From CAWABB01 sp963701735 (lineage in GTDB: Bacteria; Bacteroidota; Ignavibacteria; UBA10030; UBA6906), in the NCBI GenBank assembly GCA_963701735.1, contig CAVPBI010000001.1, forward strand, positions 15,321 to 79,320: 64,000 bases of DNA, written 5' to 3'. The notes beneath the pieces are model-generated. The model saw nothing but the letters and a program-made list of their open reading frames with translations, was not told the origin of the DNA and ran no database searches. Below are positions 19,501-26,544 of this stretch, in pieces. Each line of letters starts with the position of its first letter. Within the stretch, counting starts at the first letter, position 1. A program made the translations under genes and the position numbers.

Positions 19501-19980
19501 GACGGTGTGGGCGTGGTCTCTCTGCATCACGCGAGCGGCGCGTTTCAGGAGTGGTGCGAGTATCCGAAAATCATCGGATGCCGGTATCTCCTTTCGCCGG
19601 CGGAGCGGGACGGAGCACGCCGGGAGCCGAGCACCTATCAGCATGATGTCGATATTCCCGTCCATGTCACGGATACGACGCATGCGGTCGTCCGCGGTGT
19701 GCGCGATTTCGTCGTTCGCGATGAAACCTACAAGGGCTGTGAATTCGAGCCGGACAATCATCTTCTCCTCACGACCACTGAGAAGAGCAGCGACGAACCT
19801 CTTGGATGGACGAGGACCTGCCGGCGCTCCCGCGTCGTTCACTTCCAGCTCGGGCATGGCCCGGAGATCTTTGAGAACGAACAGTTCCGTGTGCTCGTCG
19901 CGCAGGCTGTGCAATGGTGTGCCGAAGGCAGGCGGGAACAGACTCCGAGGGAGCAGAACAGCCGGCGGAGCGGACAATGA
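16533..19980 (+). CDS. ThuA-HEAT repeat-ThuA protein, interrupted by one frameshift
   Basis: A signal peptide (MPLRPYLASVLLCALCLPQARVLS) leads into a ThuA/trehalose-utilisation (class I amidotransferase-like fold) domain at ~residues 30-245 (LLLTGKNNHDWQQTTP). About 650 residues of HEAT-like repeats follow (AAVFGIGKLGD, AAVRVLSAWPDS), then a second ThuA-like domain from MKVAVVTGGHEFDEP (base 19279). ATG 16533 is preferred over 16527 because GGAGGG lies six bases before it. One extra base near 18070-18084 breaks the frame between LRVLREPG and MAAVVAARTSKLPDARRAQMF; no other damage is seen. A strong GGGGAGGGG precedes the internal ATG at 19279, so the last ThuA domain might also be made alone. 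The stop overlaps the oxidoreductase start. ThuA-like enzymes have been tied to keto-sugar metabolism; the role here is inferred. Confidence 0.8.
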
Positions 19981-21281
19981 GAACCAACGGGCTGTCGAGA
20001 AGGTCGTTTCTGCGGGGGGCGACCGCATCCGCGCTGGGCACGTTCGTCCTGCCGCTCATGAGTCCCTCATGGACGATGGGGAAGGCACGTATCCCTCCCC
20101 CCGGGCGGCGGGTCAACCTCGGCCACATCGGCGTTGGGGGGCAGGGAACCGGCCTGCTGATGGGTTTCCTGGAGGTCGAGGAATGTCAGAGTGTAGCCGT
20201 CTGCGATCCTTTCAAGAACCGCCGTGAGGCAGCCGCCGAACTTGTGAACAAGAAGTACGCAACCCGAAAGAAAAGCGGTCAGTACAAAGGGTGCGTGACG
20301 TATGAAGATTTTCGGGAGCTGCTCTCACATCCTGGCATCGATGCGGTGGTCATCGCCACTCCCGACCACTGGCACGTGCCGATTGCGCTGGCCGCGGTGC
20401 GTGCGGGCAAAGACATCTATGTCGAGAAGCCCCTCGGCCTCAGCATAGCTCAGAACAAAGCGTTGCGCTCGGCCGTCCACCGTTACGGGAGTGTCTTTCA
20501 GTACGGCACACAGCAACGGTGCTTCAACTCGCACTGTGCCTTCGCCTGTGAACTGGTTCGGAACGGATATCTGGGGAAGATCCGGGAGATACACGTGGAG
20601 GCCCCCGCCGGAGTTTCTGGCGGGTGTCTCGATACAGCGCCGATCCCTGAGGGCTTCAACTACGACCTATGGCTCGGTCCGGCGCCGGAGAGCCCGTACA
20701 CTCTGGATCGTTGCACGAACCTGGGAACCTATCATATATATGATAATTCGCTGGGCTTCATCGCCGGATGGGGTGCCCACCCCCTGGACGTCATGCATTG
20801 GGGTTATCCGCATATCCCCATCGAATACGAAGGGACCGGCACCATTCCGCGCACGGGTTTGTACAGCACCGTGACCAACTGGGCGATTCGAGGGAGTTTT
20901 GCGGACGGAGCGCTCTTCTCGTTCAAGGACGGTCCGGACAGGACGACGTTCGTGGGGGAAGAGGGTTGGGTTGCGGCCTCACGCGCCGGCATCGAAGCCC
21001 ATCCCGGCACCCTCCTCGACGTCGTGATCAAACCGGGTGAAATCCATCTACTGCAAAGCACGAATCACTATCAGGACTTCGTCAACTGCGTCGCATCCCG
21101 CAGACTGCCATCCAGCCCGATCGACAGTGCGGTCCAGTCGGACTTCGTCAGCCACCTGAGCGATATCGCCGTTCGGACTGGGCGGAGAATCCATTGGGAT
21201 CCGGTCAGGGAGGAGATTGTGGGGGATGGGATAGCCGCAGCCAGGCTGCTTCGGCCAATGCGGAGCCCGTGGTGTCTGTAG
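19977..21281 (+). CDS. Gfo/Idh/MocA family oxidoreductase, Tat-exported
   Basis: 434 aa from ATG 19977, which overlaps the previous stop (ATGA) and follows GGCGGAG. The N-terminus has a twin-arginine signal (LSRRSFLRGATASALG). The Rossmann fold shows GVGGQGTGLLMG and the family motif EKPLGLS. The C-terminal alpha/beta domain has WGAHPLDVMHWG and ends RPMRSPWCL, as in the Tat-signal branch common in Bacteroidota and planctomycetes. It should oxidise or reduce a sugar derivative with NAD(P) carried through the Tat pathway. Coupling to the ThuA-HEAT gene fits the recurrent ThuA plus oxidoreductase pairing in sugar catabolism. Confidence 0.9.
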   Translation: MRTNGLSRRSFLRGATASALGTFVLPLMSPSWTMGKARIPPPGRRVNLGHIGVGGQGTGLLMGFLEVEECQSVAVCDPFKNRREAAAELVNKKYATRKKSGQYKGCVTYEDFRELLSHPGIDAVVIATPDHWHVPIALAAVRAGKDIYVEKPLGLSIAQNKALRSAVHRYGSVFQYGTQQRCFNSHCAFACELVRNGYLGKIREIHVEAPAGVSGGCLDTAPIPEGFNYDLWLGPAPESPYTLDRCTNLGTYHIYDNSLGFIAGWGAHPLDVMHWGYPHIPIEYEGTGTIPRTGLYSTVTNWAIRGSFADGALFSFKDGPDRTTFVGEEGWVAASRAGIEAHPGTLLDVVIKPGEIHLLQSTNHYQDFVNCVASRRLPSSPIDSAVQSDFVSHLSDIAVRTGRRIHWDPVREEIVGDGIAAARLLRPMRSPWCL

Positions 21282-21426
21282 AAGCGCACGTCCATACGAC
21301 TTCCCGCCTGGTCGACGGGAACAGCCGTGGCCGGATCCTGGTCACCCTCCACAGAGTGAGGGGGAGAGCAGGTCTTCTTCTGACGCTGCAGTGTCGAACA
21401 CGCCACTGGAAGAACCCGAGGAAACA

Positions 21427-23292
21427 ATGAGAACACGCTCCGTCCACCTTGCACCCGGGATACTTGCTGCCCTCCTCCTCACGGTGGCCCCGGGAGTCGC
21501 ATTGTCCCAATACACGGTGCGGTCGCCCTATCTTATGGACCCGACGCTCGCGATCGGATACGTCGACAGTTGCGCCACATTCTGGGAAAAGGCCTACGAT
21601 TCACTGAACGGCGGATTCTTCACGAACATCGGCCGGTCGGGAAACGTGAAGACCCCATACGACAAGTATCTCCTGAGCCAGACGAGAAATGCCTACGGTT
21701 TCGTGCGGGCGTTCATGCTGACCGGTCAGGAGCGGTATCTCACGATGGCCCGGCGGGCGCTCGACTTCATGTACCGGCACCACTGGGACACCACACGTGG
21801 CGGCTGGATCACGATGGTCGACCGGTTCGGTGGCCAGACAAGCGCCGGCTGGCAGAAGACGGCGTTCGACCAGCACTATGCTCTGCTGGGACCTTCTGCC
21901 TATGTCGAGGCCACCCAGGACACGCTCGACTGGGCGTGGCTGAACGATGGCTACGAAAGCAACGAGACACACCTCTGGGATTCCGGCCCGACCTCCGAGG
22001 GGTACTTTGACAACGCCAGTGCCGACTGGTCCGTCCGTACCGGGAAGAGCTTCAATGCCACAGTGGATGCCGTGACCACCCACCTGCTCACCATGTATCT
22101 GATGACGCAGGATGCGCTGTATGCGACGCGGCTGAAACAAATGGCCGATCAAATGGTCCAGCGGTTTGCGGGAACGATGGGTCAGCAACGCATCGGTTTC
22201 GTAGAGATGTTTTCCACCGATTGGAGCTGGAGCAACACTACTGCGAACAACAACACCAGGACGATCATGGGGCATGTGCTCAAGACCGCATGGTGTCTGG
22301 GGAGGATTCATCAGCTGTTTCCTGATCCGCTGTACGTGGCGACGGCCGAATCGCTCATGAATGATGTGCTGGCAAAAGGATACGATCATCATTACGGCGG
22401 CCCGTACAAGGACTATGACCGTGTGACAGGCGAGATGTTCATGTACGGGCAGGACACCGCGAAAGCCTGGTGGCAGATGGAACAGGCGATCACGGCGGGT
22501 CTGATGCTGTACGAGATCACGAAGAAGGAATCCTATCTTGCGGCGGCCGATGCGACCGTCGATTTCTTCATGCGGTACTTCGTCGATCACGTCTATGGCG
22601 ACGTGTACTCTGACCGTTTCCGGAATGGCGCCGCCATTACGGCATGGGGGAACGACAAGGGCAATGCGTACAAGGCTGGCTATCACTCGATTGAGCTGGG
22701 GTATTATCTCTACCTGTATGGCAATCTCTTCGTCAGGGGCCTGCCGGTTACACTCTACTACCGGTTTCAGGCGCTCGACGAGGAACGCGAGATCAGGTTG
22801 AACCCCCTTGCGTACTCCTCGCCGAAGTACAGGATCCAGCACGTGCTTGCCGACGGCACGGAGTACACGGAGTTCGATGCCGCGAACCGCACCCTCCACC
22901 TGCCTCCCGGAACAGGAGGGCTATTCGCGGTGAGATACGAGCCGGTGCTGACCGGGACAGGTTCACTGGCAGATGGTGCCCCGCAGTCAATCAGGCTGCT
23001 GCAGAATTTTCCCAATCCCTTCAATCCGGCCACGACAATCCGGTATGCGCTGCCAGAAGCGGCAGTGGTGAGGCTGGCGGTATTCAACGCTGTTGGTCAG
23101 CGTGTGGCAGATCTGGTGGATGAGACACAGGCGGCAGGGTACCACGAAGTGCGGTTTGACGGGTCCTCGCTCTCGTCGGGAGTGTACTTCTACAGGTTGC
23201 AGGTCCGCCCTCTGGAGTCCGCCATCGGGCGTGACTCCAGGAGCGAAGCGGGTGATTTTGTGCAGACAAAGAGGCTTCTGCTTTTGAAATAG
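21427..23292 (+). CDS. Secreted AGE (N-acylglucosamine 2-epimerase)-like protein with sorting domain
   Basis: 621 aa with a signal peptide (residues 1-27, ending VALSQ) and an (alpha/alpha)6-barrel of the AGE/cellobiose 2-epimerase type: LLSQTRNAYGFVRAF, HHWDTTRGGWI, GHVLKTAWCLGRI and AYKAGYHSIELGYY. ATG 21427 has GAGGAAAC upstream. The last ~85 residues are a sorting domain (LLQNFPNPFNPATTIRYALPEA ... GVYFYRLQ), so it probably leaves the cell. A 15-codon insert (23203-23247) sits inside that domain. Sugar epimerisation is the family activity but the substrate is not known. The stop codon TAG lies exactly on the edge of the mobile element described next. Confidence 0.85.
   Translation: MRTRSVHLAPGILAALLLTVAPGVALSQYTVRSPYLMDPTLAIGYVDSCATFWEKAYDSLNGGFFTNIGRSGNVKTPYDKYLLSQTRNAYGFVRAFMLTGQERYLTMARRALDFMYRHHWDTTRGGWITMVDRFGGQTSAGWQKTAFDQHYALLGPSAYVEATQDTLDWAWLNDGYESNETHLWDSGPTSEGYFDNASADWSVRTGKSFNATVDAVTTHLLTMYLMTQDALYATRLKQMADQMVQRFAGTMGQQRIGFVEMFSTDWSWSNTTANNNTRTIMGHVLKTAWCLGRIHQLFPDPLYVATAESLMNDVLAKGYDHHYGGPYKDYDRVTGEMFMYGQDTAKAWWQMEQAITAGLMLYEITKKESYLAAADATVDFFMRYFVDHVYGDVYSDRFRNGAAITAWGNDKGNAYKAGYHSIELGYYLYLYGNLFVRGLPVTLYYRFQALDEEREIRLNPLAYSSPKYRIQHVLADGTEYTEFDAANRTLHLPPGTGGLFAVRYEPVLTGTGSLADGAPQSIRLLQNFPNPFNPATTIRYALPEAAVVRLAVFNAVGQRVADLVDETQAAGYHEVRFDGSSLSSGVYFYRLQVRPLESAIGRDSRSEAGDFVQTKRLLLLK
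23203..23247 (+). repeat. 45-nt in-frame hairpin insertion in a sorting domain, copy 1
   Basis: Relative to the gene ending at 28062, 15 codons (V R P L E S A I G R D S R S E) are inserted between RLQ and AGDFVQTK. Bases 23212-23240 form a hairpin: CTGGAGTC pairs with GACTCCAG, extended by CGCC/GGCG past one bulged base, with a very short loop. Related 45-nt inserts lie at the same place at 43407-43451 and 61932-61976. Confidence 0.65.
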
Positions 23293-23306
23293 TATCACCT
23301 GATACC
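23290..23306 (+). repeat. Left terminal inverted repeat (17 bp)
   Basis: Exact inverted partner of 24976-24992. It overlaps the TAG stop of the AGE-like gene. Confidence 0.7.
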
Positions 23307-23342
23307 AGGTGTCGGTGGGTTTATAGTTTACGATCTCGTCTC

Positions 23343-24149
23343 TCAGGAGTCAAGCGGTACCAGGTCGAGGTACTGCTTGACGACTGAGGGAGCGAGACGG
23401 ATGATACGGGAGATGACCTCGGGATCATCGAATTTGGTTGATAAGAGCCTGACGGATTCGAAGTCACGGATGTAGCGCTCCACGGCTTCTCTGGAGTGGT
23501 TGGTTTTCGTGCAAATGGTTGGTGTGAGATAGCCCTTGAGGTGAAGGGCAATGATCACACGTTTGTGCGTCTGGCCGCCGCCAATAAGCTGGATGTTGCC
23601 GCGAGTAGGGAGGGATCGGTTGTACAGATTCTGGTACTCGCGGACGCAGACTCCAACGGTGACGGTGGTGCTCGCCAGGAGAACGGCGAGATCAAGCTGA
23701 GAGAGCAGCGCCCCCTGGTCGTAGGCTTGGTGTGTCCAGCGCTCGATCTTCTTCATCTTGAGTTCGTGAGCGCCTACAGGGGTTTTCAGGCCTTCAATAT
23801 CGTCGTCGGTGATCATGTCGAGGACCACCGGCTTGAGTCTGGTCTGGGCCATGGATTTGCCCTTCTTGGGGTACTCGTCGACTGGGACAGCATGCCAGAC
23901 GATCTGTCCCTGCTTCAGGAACGAATTGTCCTTGTAGCGGTAGTACTGCTCGATGAGGGCGAGCAAATCATCGATGATGGCGGAGGCAGTGACAGCGCCC
24001 TTATCGTAGCCGTAATGGTTCAGGAAGCGGTCTAGGACGATGTGCTTCAGAGATTTGCCCTTCATGCGCTTGTACTCACGAAAGGCGTCGGCAGCAGGCG
24101 AATGATCGCGGGTGTCCCTGGGGATGAAGCGTAAGTTCTTTGCAATCAT
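23343..24149 (-). CDS. Element protein B, DUF1670-like, HTH-rich
   Basis: 268 aa starting at an ATG that overlaps the stop of protein A (ATGA). The N-terminal half contains GQIVWHAVPVDEYPKKGKSMAQTRLKPVVLDMI. The C-terminal half holds three helix-turn-helix-like segments: GALLSQLDLAVLLASTTVTVG (~150-175), THKRVIIALHLKGYLTPTICTKTNHSREAV (~195-230) and a short final one (VISRIIRLAPSVVKQYLDLV). From memory this arrangement matches the DUF1670 family, of unknown function in bacteria and methanogenic archaea. It is a diverged paralogue of protein A: both share the G(V/A)LSxxDlA, THK and AixRYIrDF blocks. The likely role is DNA binding, perhaps transposition, but no nuclease motif is visible. Confidence 0.65.
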   Translation of the reverse strand: MIAKNLRFIPRDTRDHSPAADAFREYKRMKGKSLKHIVLDRFLNHYGYDKGAVTASAIIDDLLALIEQYYRYKDNSFLKQGQIVWHAVPVDEYPKKGKSMAQTRLKPVVLDMITDDDIEGLKTPVGAHELKMKKIERWTHQAYDQGALLSQLDLAVLLASTTVTVGVCVREYQNLYNRSLPTRGNIQLIGGGQTHKRVIIALHLKGYLTPTICTKTNHSREAVERYIRDFESVRLLSTKFDDPEVISRIIRLAPSVVKQYLDLVPLDS

Positions 24150-24928
24150 AGCGTTCGGCGCCCCCTTTTTTTAGGGGTCTGGAGGATCCGCTTGAGCTCT
24201 CGGCTTGTTGCGTGTGCCTTGAGGAGCTTGAGGTACTCATTGATCAGGCGGACGGAGAAGCCAGTGGAAATGCGGATTTGGTGGACGGAGAAGCCCTTCT
24301 TGTGGAGTAAGGCGACACGGGCGAAGTCCTGGATGTAGCGTTTGATGGCGGTCTCGGAATGCTTTGTGCGCCGCTCGATCTCGGAGAACTGGTAGCCGGA
24401 GAGATAGAGCTCAAGGATCTGAGTCTTGTGGGTCTGTCCGCGACCCATCTCGTGACGCCAGCCTCGCGAGGGGAGGATGATCCCCTTTTTGCGCATCGAG
24501 CTCATGTCGCGCTTGATGGTGACGACACTGCACGTGAGGATGAAGGCAATATCCTCATAGGACAGGACGCCGCCTTGATCGATGGCTTCGTTGGTGATGC
24601 GGACGATCTTGTGCTGCCTGAGACCATGGAGCCCGGACTTGTTGTAGACCGGGAGGTCTTCCTCAGGGTTGTGCAGCGTTAGCTTGACGGAGACCTTCTT
24701 GCAGAGAGCAATAGGCTTGCCAGCGGGCTCGTTCTCGTCGACGGCCAGATACTGACACTGACCCGAGCCGAGCTGAACCTCGGCATGCTGGAGGAAGTAG
24801 TCGCTGATCTGAGAGAAGTACGCTTCAGCCAGGATCGGGGTGAGGTTGAAATCTCTGGCGATGCTCGAGATGATCGACTGCCGAACAGACTTCGACTGAA
24901 GTCGAGCGGTGAGCGGTTGATCCAACAT
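24146..24928 (-). CDS. Element protein A, DUF1670-like, HTH-rich
   Basis: 260 aa. ATG 24928 has GGAGG eight bases upstream. The N-terminal half is alpha-helical (SVRQSIISSIARDFNLTPILAEAYF), then a segment with CQYLAVDENEPAGKPIALCKKVSVKLTL. Helix-turn-helix-like stretches follow: GGVLSYEDIAFILTCSVVTIKRD (~120-142), THKTQILELYLSGYQFSEIERRTKHSETAI (~165-194) and FSVHQIRISTGFSVRLINEYL. Its last codons run through an A7-G5 tract that could shift ribosomes into the frame of protein B. Two tandem paralogues with an overlapping junction recall orfA/orfB of insertion sequences, although these proteins are not the usual transposases. Confidence 0.65.
   Translation of the reverse strand: MLDQPLTARLQSKSVRQSIISSIARDFNLTPILAEAYFSQISDYFLQHAEVQLGSGQCQYLAVDENEPAGKPIALCKKVSVKLTLHNPEEDLPVYNKSGLHGLRQHKIVRITNEAIDQGGVLSYEDIAFILTCSVVTIKRDMSSMRKKGIILPSRGWRHEMGRGQTHKTQILELYLSGYQFSEIERRTKHSETAIKRYIQDFARVALLHKKGFSVHQIRISTGFSVRLINEYLKLLKAHATSRELKRILQTPKKRGRRTL
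24164..24172 (-). promoter_or_regulatory. Candidate -1 frameshift site (A7 then G)
   Basis: On the minus strand codons 253-254 of protein A are AAA AAA, followed by AGG GGG. Slipping back one base reads AAG GGG GCG CCG AAC GCT and then the ATG of protein B with no stop between, giving a 528-residue A-B fusion. CCCC before the A run can pair with the G run after it. Confidence 0.45.
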
Positions 24929-24975
24929 ATGATACCTCCGGCAAAGAGATAGTGAAAGTAACCACTTTTTGCCTA

Positions 24976-24992
24976 GGTATCAGGTGATACTA
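24976..24992 (+). repeat. Right terminal inverted repeat (17 bp)
   Basis: Exact inverted partner of 23290-23306; the pair bounds the two-gene element. Confidence 0.7.
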
Positions 24993-24993
24993 A

Positions 24994-25149
24994 CCTAAAG
25001 TAGGACCGATGGAGGCGGCGAAAGGGGGTAAGGATTTCGGAGTGACGGACTTCTTTCTCTGTCCTGTGTGCGGCTATATCGAGTTCCTGAAAGCACCTGA
25101 CAAATGCCCGGTGTGCGGCATCCCGGGCACCAAATTTACGAAGGGCTGA
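24994..25149 (+). pseudogene. Rubrerythrin-like gene, 3' remnant
   Basis: The frame opens right after a TAA at 24991-24993 on the element edge and encodes a rubredoxin-like tail: FFLCPVCGYIEFLKAPDKCPVCG, with two CPxCG knuckles 12 residues apart and the usual end IPGTKFTKG. Rubrerythrins place this domain after a ~140-residue diiron four-helix domain, of which only a few linker residues (AAKGGKDFGVTD) remain. The abrupt loss at the element border suggests insertion or an associated deletion removed the 5' part. ATG 25009 or GTG 25042 could still allow a small zinc/iron-knuckle protein, which is the alternative. Confidence 0.6.
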
Positions 25150-25264
25150 CGTTCGGGTCTTCGCTGGCACTGGAAGCCACACGCTCCGGGCTTTGATCCC
25201 GGGCGAGGAGAGTTGTCTTCTGCACGCCGCGGGTCGGCTGCGGCCCCAATACGACCGGGTCATC

Positions 25265-25846
25265 ATGAACTTACCGAACAAACCGTCACGCGAATCACGT
25301 GTTTGCCCATGGTGGGTCATTCACACCTTCGACAATCCCGTCCGTCGGCTATTCCAGAATCCGGACAAGCTCCTTCAGGGGCTCATCCAACCCGGTGACA
25401 CGTGTCTTGATGTGGGATGTGGGTACGGATACTTCACAATCCCCATGGCCAGGCTTGCAGGTTCCTCCGGAGCGGTAGTCGCTGCCGACCTCCAGCCAGA
25501 GATGCTTGCCGGAGTGAAGCGGCGTGCAGAGAGTTCCGGGATGTTGGCGCGAATTCGACTCCACCAGGTAGATTCTACCGGCCTTCAATTCCAGAAGACC
25601 TTCCATTTTGTCCTGGCGTTTTGGATGGTACACGAGGTACCCGACCAGGAGGAACTGTTGAGGCAGATTCGATTGTCACTTACGCCCGCAGGTCGTTTCC
25701 TGATGGTGGAGCCGATAGGACATGTCTCGCGAGCAGCATTCACTCGAACAGTCGGCGTCGCGCTACAGGCAGGGTTCACGCGAGTTGCTGAACCGCGCAT
25801 TTCGTTCAGCCGGGCCGTACTCCTGACCACCGGAGGGATTGCGTAA
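25265..25846 (+). CDS. Class I SAM-dependent methyltransferase
   Basis: 193 aa from ATG 25265. Motif I is CLDVGCGYGYFTIPMARLAG, with an acidic residue at the end of strand 2 (VAADLQPEML) and VDSTGLQF, then LAFWMVHEVPDQEELLRQI and GRFLMVEP for motifs II-III. The N-terminal CPWWVIHTFDNPVRRLFQNP is typical of a branch of small methyltransferases found near metabolic genes in anaerobes. An upstream in-frame ATG (25193) would add residues that do not look like protein. Substrate unknown. It stands alone between the rubrerythrin remnant and a small hypothetical gene. Confidence 0.82.
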   Translation: MNLPNKPSRESRVCPWWVIHTFDNPVRRLFQNPDKLLQGLIQPGDTCLDVGCGYGYFTIPMARLAGSSGAVVAADLQPEMLAGVKRRAESSGMLARIRLHQVDSTGLQFQKTFHFVLAFWMVHEVPDQEELLRQIRLSLTPAGRFLMVEPIGHVSRAAFTRTVGVALQAGFTRVAEPRISFSRAVLLTTGGIA

Positions 25847-26002
25847 GCACCGACTTCTGACAGGATCACGCTTTGGCTGCTGTCAGTGGTGCGGTACAAG
25901 GGTTTTCTGGCGAAGCTTGACTCTTGCTATTGGGCACCAATATGGTCTCCATAGTGCAGCATGGTTGCGCAGCTCCCGGGTCTGTTAGATAGAGATAATG
26001 TG

Positions 26003-26185
26003 ATGGCACCACCGGAGTACATAAAGATCCTAAAGCTCGACAAGCTCGCCATGAAGTCGAAGACAAAGCTGGAGTTCCTCGAAGCCGCAAAATCACGCCT
26101 GCAATATGCAAAAAACCTTGGGGTGGAGGAGAGCTTCGAGTTCTTTGTCGAGCAAGCCTGGCTGATCTTCGGCACCGGTAAGTGA
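26003..26185 (+). CDS. Small hypothetical protein, 60 aa
   Basis: MAPPEYIKILKLDKLAMKSKTKLEFLEAAKSRLQ... is a charged, helix-forming sequence with a protein-like mix of residues and ends in a hydrophobic WLIFGTGK. I do not recognise it. The ribosome binding site is weak, and an earlier in-frame ATG at 25961 is possible. No neighbour is coupled to it. Confidence 0.4.
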   Translation: MAPPEYIKILKLDKLAMKSKTKLEFLEAAKSRLQYAKNLGVEESFEFFVEQAWLIFGTGK

Positions 26186-26544
26186 TCAACAGGCAGGAAA
26201 CTGACTGGTCTCCATTTCCCCCCTTGTTTGTCCCGCCTTTCACGCCTCGCCGGATCATTTCTTCTATGTAATTGATGGTGCGACAGTCCAGCCCCCGTTC
26301 ACTTCACAGTGGTTCTCCTGCAACCGGTGAGCTGAGGCACCGGTCCTTCCGCTTGAGATGGCTCCTTGCGCACATGGGTGAAGAAATTGCACAGATGGGT
26401 GATAGTCCGCGTACTGGAGTCCCCTCATATTGCCTGAAAGGGCCGAATTCTGTAGATCGGTCCGTTCCTTCGTTCTGGCAGCAGATTTGCAACAGTCTGA
26501 CGCTGTCATCCATCCGGATGATCATCACCATCAGCGAGGGCCAC
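26186..26544 (+). other. Intergenic region, no gene seen
   Basis: 359 bp without a convincing gene. The frame in phase with the next gene is open back to 26272, but its translation has no family character and the strong ribosome binding site (GAGGG, 26536-26540) points to the start at 26545. Confidence 0.5.

Larger units (their letters stand above)
23292..24990 (-). mobile_element. Two-gene (DUF1670-like) mobile element with perfect terminal inverted repeats
   Basis: TAGTATCACCTGATACC at 23290-23306 is the exact reverse complement of GGTATCAGGTGATACTA at 24976-24992. Each end is itself a near-palindrome (GTATCA-SS-TGATAC). If the outer TA is a target duplication, the element is 1,699 bp. It holds two overlapping minus-strand genes and almost nothing else. 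Joining the flanks at one TA gives AAA TAA, a proper stop for the upstream gene, while the insertion gives AAA TAG, so the host gene still ends correctly. On the other side a rubrerythrin-like gene starts abruptly. Encoded proteins are rich in helix-turn-helix motifs; no DDE or recombinase motif was recognised. Confidence 0.6.

Noticed and set aside
23290..24992. Interpretation as an ordinary IS630/Tc1 element because of the TA duplication
   Set aside because: Neither protein shows a DDE/DDD motif or other IS630 features; only the TA flank fits.
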